From a bacterium (GTDB taxonomy: Bacteria > Latescibacterota > UBA2968): a stretch of DNA of 20,863 nt. The position numbers and the translations under genes are program-made. Shown here one piece after another: positions 15,831-20,863 of this stretch (its first letter is position 1; each line of letters opens with the position of its first letter). The stretch covers positions 1 through 20,863 of the forward strand of contig JAPUJS010000285.1 of NCBI GenBank assembly GCA_027296045.1. The letters run 5' to 3'. The notes beneath the pieces were generated by a model. The model was given only the letters and a program-made list of their open reading frames with translations, ran no database searches and was not told the DNA's origin.

Positions 15831-16598
15831 TCACGTATACAAATTTTCTGTCGGAATATCTGTAATCATCGCGTGTCCGGGCGTATAGGAAATCATAAAC
15901 GGCAACTTTGCCTGCTGCGCCACAATGCTGGGCGTGATCCCGCATGCCCAGTAGAGGCGGTCTGTCCCTTCGGGTATCTCAAATGTATGTCCATTCATAT
16001 TCACATTCAGATCGATAATTCCCAATTCTTCCGCATTATTCTTTCCCACCGGTGCCCCGTGGCACTGCGGGAAATGGCCGGTAAACTCCCAGACAGCATC
16101 CACAACTGCTGGATCAAATGTCCGCAAGGTCACTGCCATCTTACCCTGAAACACCCCCACGGACTTGCAGTCTACCCCCGTAATCTGAATGGTCGGACCA
16201 AATGCGGCCTGGAGTCCCTTTTCGGCCAGCAAGCCATCGAACGACACGCTTGACCCGATCAGGCAAGTCACCGTATCGTCGTCAAAAAGATCCACAATAT
16301 CTTTCTGCTGCCCCACCACGTTGCCGTCCCGTACAATATCATAAGACCCCAAATCGGTGCGAATGTCAAGCTGTTCGGCAAACTCGGGACAATCGGTCTG
16401 TCCGGGATCGAATGTCGCCAGCAGCGGACAGGGCTTGGGATTGGCACGACAAAATGCCCCAAAATCCTCCGCATAAGACCGGTGCAGAAAAACCACATTC
16501 ACGCACAAGTACCCCGGCAGTGCTCTGGACGCAAATCGCTCCAGGCGGTTCTCCCGGCATGCCAGGCGGACTTCCAGTGGTGTAGAAAAATCGCTCAT
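15831..16598 (-). CDS. DUF1445 family protein (D-glutamate cyclase / putative hydro-lyase family)
   Basis: 255 residues, the normal length for the family that includes Bacillus YcsI and mammalian D-glutamate cyclase, which interconverts D-glutamate and 5-oxo-D-proline. Matching blocks run in the expected order: LPGYLCVNVVFL (27-38), DFGAFCRANPKPCPLL (45-60), VTCLIGSSVSFDGLL (110-124), FQGKMAVTLR (150-159), CHGAPVG (179-185), LYWACGITPS (215-224) and SYTPGHAMITDI (237-248). It probably acts in the cytoplasm. The ATG overlaps the oxidoreductase stop by one base (TAATG), so translation is coupled and the two products probably act in one pathway. Many bacterial members have unproven substrates, so a hydro-lyase or cyclase reaction on another acid is possible. 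Confidence 0.85.
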   Translation of the reverse strand: MSDFSTPLEVRLACRENRLERFASRALPGYLCVNVVFLHRSYAEDFGAFCRANPKPCPLLATFDPGQTDCPEFAEQLDIRTDLGSYDIVRDGNVVGQQKDIVDLFDDDTVTCLIGSSVSFDGLLAEKGLQAAFGPTIQITGVDCKSVGVFQGKMAVTLRTFDPAVVDAVWEFTGHFPQCHGAPVGKNNAEELGIIDLNVNMNGHTFEIPEGTDRLYWACGITPSIVAQQAKLPFMISYTPGHAMITDIPTENLYT

Positions 16599-17638
16599 TA
16601 TTTCGCCTGGGTTGTTTGAGCAGGATTGTCACCCCGCCCTTCTAAAAGAAATGCGGCCTCGTTCTCATTCAAAAAAGCAGGAAAGTCAACCACTGCCCCC
16701 ACTTGAGCACTCTTTAAGATTGCTTTCTCCACGGCCAGCACATAGGCCGCATCCCGCACACTCATCGAACCGGTCCCTCCGTTGCGAATACAATCGGCCA
16801 GTTCGACCAGTTCGTCATAATGTCCCATATACCCGAAAGGCCCCCGGTTGAAATCCTCGCCGTTAAACACCCATGATTGTTCCACTTCGTTGGGACCCCG
16901 CATGAGATGGCACTCTTTAAACCGCTTTGCCAGATACACACAGCAGTCTTTGCCAAACAACTGGTAGTGGTATTTTTTCAGCATCGGGTTATAGGCTCTG
17001 CCGTGTTGAATATAGGTATGTGTACTCCCATCAGCAAATGTCAAAACTGCCGAAAAAGAATCCACCGGTAGGTGAGGATCCAATCCCCAGTAATCTCCCC
17101 CGCTGGCATAGACACGCAACAGAGGTGCTTCGTGGAAAAGATTCACGGCCAGGTCAATATTGTGAACCGCCTGATGCGTAATCGTATCTGTACATTGGCA
17201 ATAAGAAAAAAGCGGATGGGGACACATCCGCTTGGCCTGCCGAACCATTGGTGCGAGCCGATTGCAAGTGCCGTGAATAAACTTCACACCAGCTGCCTCT
17301 ACCACACGCACCGTCTCAACCGCATCGGAAAGCGCAATCGCAATCGGCTTTTCCACAAAAATATGCTTCCCCGCCTTCGCTGCTCCCTGTACCAGGTCCG
17401 GGTGCATCCGCGGGCCTGTCATAATCAGCACGCCGTGAAGGTGAGGGTCATTGAAAATACGATCTGCATCCGTGGTCGTATACTCCCCCCCATGGGCTTC
17501 CAACAGACGCCTGGCCTTATCTTCCTCCACATCACAATAAGCCCACGTACACACGCCAGGAATTGCCGCCACATTGGGGCAGTGTACCTGGGATGCCATT
17601 CCGCCACACCCGATCACACCGAATCGCAGTTCTTCCAC
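16598..17638 (-). CDS. Gfo/Idh/MocA family oxidoreductase
   Basis: 346 residues from the GTG at 17638, which has GGGAG six bases upstream; a GTG at 17659 is in frame but lacks a good site. The N-terminal Rossmann domain shows RFGVIGCGGMA (5-15) for NAD(P), and the family's EKP motif is at 96-98 (HIFVEKPIA). The C-terminal alpha/beta domain includes THQAVHNIDLAVNLFHE, where the His and Asp (159, 162) are the usual catalytic-site neighbours. Such enzymes oxidise or reduce a hydroxyl of sugars, inositols or related compounds. It lies 26 bases after an isomerase gene and overlaps the DUF1445 gene by one base. Its C-terminus differs from the orphan oxidoreductase tails at 8332 and 10433, so it is not their parent. 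Confidence 0.92.
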   Translation of the reverse strand: MEELRFGVIGCGGMASQVHCPNVAAIPGVCTWAYCDVEEDKARRLLEAHGGEYTTTDADRIFNDPHLHGVLIMTGPRMHPDLVQGAAKAGKHIFVEKPIAIALSDAVETVRVVEAAGVKFIHGTCNRLAPMVRQAKRMCPHPLFSYCQCTDTITHQAVHNIDLAVNLFHEAPLLRVYASGGDYWGLDPHLPVDSFSAVLTFADGSTHTYIQHGRAYNPMLKKYHYQLFGKDCCVYLAKRFKECHLMRGPNEVEQSWVFNGEDFNRGPFGYMGHYDELVELADCIRNGGTGSMSVRDAAYVLAVEKAILKSAQVGAVVDFPAFLNENEAAFLLEGRGDNPAQTTQAK

Positions 17639-17664
17639 CGTTTTCTCCCATATCAACACTTCTG

Positions 17665-18489
17665 CTACGAAACCACTGCATCTCGTACTCTTTTAAAAAA
17701 TGCCACTTCCCGTTTTGCCCCTGCAATCGGCCCCTCTTCAGAAATCTCGAACTCACAGTGCACCGACATCGGACCGTCGAATCCGATTCGATTCAAATCC
17801 GAAAACACCGTCGTCCAATCCACCATCCCTTCACCAGCCTCCACCCACGATGTGTGCACCGCACCGTGGCCATCCTTTTCTACCCGCGTCTCCAGCACAT
17901 CCTTCAACCCAACCATGCGCAGATAATCCTTCATAATTGCCAGTCCCAGCGCAAACTCCTCGCCTTCCACCACCATGTGGCCAGGATCCAGATAAGCGCC
18001 GAAATATTGGGGATCAAAATCCCGCAGCAGATGGGCCATCATCGAGGCATTCAGTCCCATACATCGATTGGAATGCGTGTGGTAACAGATTCGCACATTG
18101 TATTTCTCCGCCAGTTTCTGCCACCCCTCAAACGCCTTCCGAATCCGGTCTACTTCTGCCCAATAGTCCTGCGCAATCGGATCAATCTTGAAATATCCCA
18201 GCTTGATCAACCGCACATTGGCCGTATCCATCGCCGAAAGCGTGGGCTCGGCCGAAGGGTGATCCGGCAGCAGGAGGTCAAACGCACCCGTGACCATCGG
18301 AATCAAAAGTCCATTTTCTTCAAACGTCCGCACCGCCCCCACCAGTTCCGTGCCTGCATTTTCTGGATTGACCGGATATCCAGATCGCACGCACAAATCC
18401 CATCCTTCCAGCCCAAATTCATGCCCCAGGTCCACCAACTCAGCGATGCTTTTCTCCTGAAGCATTTTGCTAAACATTACAATCTTCAT
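17665..18489 (-). CDS. Sugar phosphate isomerase/epimerase family protein (paralogue 2)
   Basis: 274-residue TIM barrel starting MKIVMFSKML at the ATG 18489, with AAGGAG seven bases upstream; a longer frame to 18585 would overlap the small ORF before it. Visible positions are CVRSGYPVNP (33-42), His137/His139 in CYHTHSN, Asp168 and His171 in YLDPGH, and Glu246 in VHCEFE. It is paralogous to 14795-15631 and, like it, has a His-x-His where other members carry the metal-binding Glu. A metal-dependent isomerase or epimerase reaction in the cytoplasm is expected. The gene sits four bases after the 45-residue ORF and just before the Gfo/Idh/MocA gene. That isomerase-oxidoreductase pairing is common in inositol and uncommon-sugar catabolism, but the substrate is not known. 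Confidence 0.9.
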   Translation of the reverse strand: MKIVMFSKMLQEKSIAELVDLGHEFGLEGWDLCVRSGYPVNPENAGTELVGAVRTFEENGLLIPMVTGAFDLLLPDHPSAEPTLSAMDTANVRLIKLGYFKIDPIAQDYWAEVDRIRKAFEGWQKLAEKYNVRICYHTHSNRCMGLNASMMAHLLRDFDPQYFGAYLDPGHMVVEGEEFALGLAIMKDYLRMVGLKDVLETRVEKDGHGAVHTSWVEAGEGMVDWTTVFSDLNRIGFDGPMSVHCEFEISEEGPIAGAKREVAFFKRVRDAVVS

Positions 18490-18493
18490 TGCC

Positions 18494-18631
18494 TCACTCC
18501 TTGATCGCACGACATGCCTCAAAAAAATCTTCATTGGACGCCGAAAACCCGTTCTGCTGTTCAAATTCCCGAATAGCAATCTCAAAGCAATTTTCTACCA
18601 GAAGGGTGAATATCTTGGCAGACATAGGCAT
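18494..18631 (-). CDS. Small uncharacterised protein, 45 residues
   Basis: A complete 46-codon frame fills the gap between the SDR and isomerase genes. Its ATG directly follows the SDR stop (TAGATG) and its TGA lies in the ribosome-binding site of the isomerase gene (AAGGAGTGAGGCAATG), so it is tiled into the operon with no spare bases. A second ATG is two codons in. The product is acidic (seven Glu, one Asp against four Lys/Arg) with an amphipathic look: KIFTLLVENCFEIAIREFEQ followed by SNEDFFEACRAIKE. There are two Cys residues and no membrane segment or signal. It is probably translated by coupling, because no strong ribosome-binding site precedes it. I do not recognise a family. A small binding or stability partner of the neighbouring enzymes is possible but speculative. 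Confidence 0.6.
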   Translation of the reverse strand: MPMSAKIFTLLVENCFEIAIREFEQQNGFSASNEDFFEACRAIKE

Positions 18632-19351
18632 CTAAAGCCCCGACGGTAAAAGGACCAGTTCAGGTATCCTGGCCCGGGAAGGCATCGTCGCCACAAACAG
18701 ACACGCATCGGCCACATCCTCGGGCTGCAACGCCTTGGCCATCACCTCCGGTGGCGTGGGCGTGGGCCGCTTCAGCACCAGGGGCGTATCACACAACCCC
18801 GGGAAAATCACCGTGGTGCGAATCCCGTTCTCCTGTTCTTCTTTAAAGGTGCCGTGTGCCAGACCCGACATGCCGTGTTTGGAGGCCTGGTAAGACACTC
18901 CAGAGACATCGGGCGATTGCACACACCCGGAAGACAGGTAGATAATCAACCCCGACTTCTGCTCCCGCATGGTCGACAAAACTGCCTTGGTGCAATTGAA
19001 CGCCCCGGTCAGATTGGTGCCCAGCATCATCTCCCACGTCTCATGCGTCAGCGCCTCCAGGCTTCGATCCGGAATATTCGTACCGGTTGCATACACCAAA
19101 ATATCAATCCGTCCAAATCGGTCCAAAGTCGTCTGGACCAGGTGTTCCACCTGGCCAACATCCCGAGCGTCTGTAGCACAGGCCACTGCCCCATCGCCGA
19201 TTTCATTTGCCAGATCTTCCAGCTTACCCGCACTTCGGGCGGCCAGCACCACTTGCGCGCCTGACCGGGCATAGGCCAACGCCGTTGCCCGCCCCATTCC
19301 CGTACTGCTGCCCACAATCACGGCCACCTGGCCGTCCAGCGCAAGACTCAT
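18632..19351 (-). CDS. Short-chain dehydrogenase/reductase (SDR)
   Basis: 239-residue classical SDR. The start at 19351 is set by a perfect AAAGGAGG six bases upstream that overlaps the stop of the preceding GWxTD gene; a longer frame would run back into that gene. The cofactor motif is VGSSTGMG (13-20), a variant of TGxxxGxG, and the usual NNAG is YATG (87-90). The catalytic residues are in place: Asn113, Ser141, Tyr154 and Lys158 (YQASK). A PG motif follows at FPGLCDTP (183-190). Arg39 after the second strand (VLAARSAGK) suggests NADP(H). It is a cytoplasmic NAD(P)-dependent alcohol or ketone oxidoreductase of unknown substrate. It is co-transcribed with the GWxTD gene upstream and the small ORF downstream. 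Confidence 0.92.
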   Translation of the reverse strand: MSLALDGQVAVIVGSSTGMGRATALAYARSGAQVVLAARSAGKLEDLANEIGDGAVACATDARDVGQVEHLVQTTLDRFGRIDILVYATGTNIPDRSLEALTHETWEMMLGTNLTGAFNCTKAVLSTMREQKSGLIIYLSSGCVQSPDVSGVSYQASKHGMSGLAHGTFKEEQENGIRTTVIFPGLCDTPLVLKRPTPTPPEVMAKALQPEDVADACLFVATMPSRARIPELVLLPSGL

Positions 19352-19361
19352 ATCGCCTCCT

Positions 19362-20863
19362 TTAATTTTGTCCGCCATAAAAAAAGACCACCTCGCGGGT
19401 CGCCTCTCCACCCCCCACCTCATCCCAAATGGTGATCTCCAGGACGTTGACACCCGGTTTGGCCTTTTTCAGATCCAGCTCCACATATTCATGCTCTTCC
19501 TCATCCGACCCCACCTGGTCGTAGGTCACCGAAACCTGAGGCTTCCGCTGCCTCAAAAGTGCCCGAATTCCCGAAGAAATCATGCCTGCCAGGCCCACCG
19601 ATCCACGCGGATTAAATTGCACTCTGTATTGCACCTTATAACGGGTTTGACCAAAAGTGTCCTTCTGCAAATTATAGATCTCAAAATAGGCAAACACCCG
19701 ACTGCCTGGAGGATAGGTTCGGGAAGGCATCGGGGAGACCCAAACATCATTCTTTCGCAGCCGATCGTTTGAACCCGCCTCTTCGACCGAAGAAGCCAGC
19801 TGAATCCCACTCAGCTTCACGCCTTCCGCACCAAAATCGGAAACAACCAGCTCCTGTTTGTAAGCACCCGCCCGCCCGGACAGCTCATCTTTCAACTGCA
19901 CTTGAAGCTGATATTTTTCTCCCGGAGGCGCCTCAATCCGCAGCACGTCGGGAATAAATATCCCCCGGTCCTGGGGAAATGCACGGCTGTTCTGGTAGGA
20001 CAGCACTTCGTTCATGCGATAGATGTTCTCGTGGTCCTCATCTGCCAGAGCCAGCGTTCCCACCACATGAATCAGATAGTCCCGATCTCCTTTGCCGACC
20101 GTTACCTCCGCCGGAGGCACCCCGTAATAGACCTCAACCACAGTCTTTCCGTCAGGGCCCCGGAAATCTGCCACGTCATAGAAAAAGTGGAGCGCATCCT
20201 TCCCCACCCCCGGTCGATAATAATCGGGCACCGAGGCAACCGACTGCTGGTAGAGCACGCCGGGCGCATACTCCATCAACCGGGCCACACTGGCAATCCG
20301 ATTGTCACTTTCGGGCAAAGGCGGAAGGGGGGCAAAATCAAAGTGCCCGTTGCCCACTTCATCGGTAAACGTAAACTCCATCCCGCCCCGGATCTGGGTA
20401 TAGGTCCAGGTCTCCCAAGGCACCGTTTCATACTCCCGATCTGAAATCACAGGTCCATAATTTAGAAAAGTCTGCTCCATCCTCGGGCCGACCGACCCAT
20501 CAAAAGGACTGGATGCTACCAGGTCCGGCACTTCAAACCGAAAACCGATCTGTTCGGCCTCTTCGCCCGGAGTTAACTCCAGATTCACATCGTCCTCTCC
20601 GTCATCCGCGCCCAATGCCCCGCTGTTCAGACCTTCCGTCGTGATATTTCCCGAAAACGGCGCCCGTTGGCTCCGAATCGGAAAAACCGGCCCTGTAAAC
20701 GTATAGTAGGTTGCCGCCGGCCCCCAGATGTCGGCTGCCATCCGGTTGCGGACGGCCTCTACCTCCGGACTCAATACAAACTCCCGCTGGTTGGATCGGG
20801 ACCGATAATCGGGTTCGCCATATCGAATATAAACCTCGCCTCGCCGATCCCAGGGTTGAATCT
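19362..20863 (-). CDS. GWxTD domain-containing protein, 3' part (5' end outside window)
   Basis: The frame is open to the window edge, so the N-terminus is missing; about 500 codons are visible. Near the edge the signature region reads WDRRGEVYIRYGEPDYRSRS, the TDRGxxYIxYGxPD block of GWxTD proteins, with Asp-Arg kept. It continues with a WTYTQIRGGMEFTFTDE segment, equivalent to the WxY...FxF part of the domain. Two beta-sandwich modules follow: LHFFYDVADFRGPDGKT (opening the first) and LSGIQLASSVEE...AYFEIYNLQKD in the second. These modules resemble those of the GWxTD protein at 12488-13852, where they come before the signature rather than after it. The C-terminus ends VVFFYGGQN, a beta strand. 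An exported location is likely by analogy, but the signal peptide would lie outside. The SDR gene starts 10 bases downstream. Confidence 0.82.
   Translation of the reverse strand, partial: IQPWDRRGEVYIRYGEPDYRSRSNQREFVLSPEVEAVRNRMAADIWGPAATYYTFTGPVFPIRSQRAPFSGNITTEGLNSGALGADDGEDDVNLELTPGEEAEQIGFRFEVPDLVASSPFDGSVGPRMEQTFLNYGPVISDREYETVPWETWTYTQIRGGMEFTFTDEVGNGHFDFAPLPPLPESDNRIASVARLMEYAPGVLYQQSVASVPDYYRPGVGKDALHFFYDVADFRGPDGKTVVEVYYGVPPAEVTVGKGDRDYLIHVVGTLALADEDHENIYRMNEVLSYQNSRAFPQDRGIFIPDVLRIEAPPGEKYQLQVQLKDELSGRAGAYKQELVVSDFGAEGVKLSGIQLASSVEEAGSNDRLRKNDVWVSPMPSRTYPPGSRVFAYFEIYNLQKDTFGQTRYKVQYRVQFNPRGSVGLAGMISSGIRALLRQRKPQVSVTYDQVGSDEEEHEYVELDLKKAKPGVNVLEITIWDEVGGGEATREVVFFYGGQN

Noticed and set aside
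16598..17638. The intact Gfo/Idh/MocA gene as parent of the orphan tails at 8332 and 10433
   Set aside because: Its C-terminus (VVDFPAFLNENEAAF onward) does not resemble the ILAQALWNGE tails, so a different oxidoreductase was lost.

Overview
The window looks like a chromosomal piece from an uncultivated, heterotrophic bacterium of moderate G+C. It combines two GWxTD-domain proteins, a tandem pair of DUF6785/DUF6784-type membrane proteins, several TIM-barrel sugar phosphate isomerases, a Gfo/Idh/MocA oxidoreductase and a phytanoyl-CoA dioxygenase-like protein. That mix is typical of Candidatus Latescibacterota, Poribacteria and related FCB-adjacent lineages. The lineage is my inference from gene content; no rRNA or marker gene is present.

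Layout. Positions 1-831 (+) hold the 3' part of a gamma-glutamyltransferase-like gene. It converges on the rest of the window, and a strong symmetrical terminator (852-891) separates the two directions. Everything else is on the minus strand, so it reads from the right edge leftwards. Block A (20863 to 15831): a GWxTD protein (5' end cut off), an SDR dehydrogenase, a previously easily missed 45-residue ORF, a sugar phosphate isomerase, a Gfo/Idh/MocA oxidoreductase and a DUF1445/D-glutamate cyclase-family protein, all nearly touching or overlapping. A 168-bp element with perfect 13-bp inverted ends (15658-15825) then interrupts the run. Block B (15631 to 12488): a second isomerase paralogous to the first, a PhyH-type dioxygenase and a second GWxTD protein. 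Block C (about 12465 to 3307), behind a candidate promoter: an unrecognised helical-toroid/beta-sandwich protein that resembles polysaccharide lyases in architecture, two tandem paralogous polytopic membrane proteins, a DUF3604/PHP-like protein and a third isomerase. Block D: malate synthase G with its own candidate promoter and the terminator.

How they may work together (inference): the paired membrane proteins would import a substrate; the DUF3604 protein, toroid protein, isomerases, oxidoreductases and dioxygenase would process it in the cytoplasm; malate synthase could absorb glyoxylate if a two-carbon product is released. The substrate is not visible from the sequence.

The most informative structural signal is around the two membrane-protein genes. 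Each is preceded by the same orphan C-terminal tail of a lost oxidoreductase, and each is followed by the same ribosome-binding site and start of the next gene. This is the footprint of a tandem duplication. Upstream of the right-hand copy there is also a fragment of a lost isomerase. The two copies encode similar proteins (about three quarters identical by eye) but differ strongly in G+C. No gap without a gene exceeds 300 bases, and I saw no tRNA, rRNA or CRISPR array.
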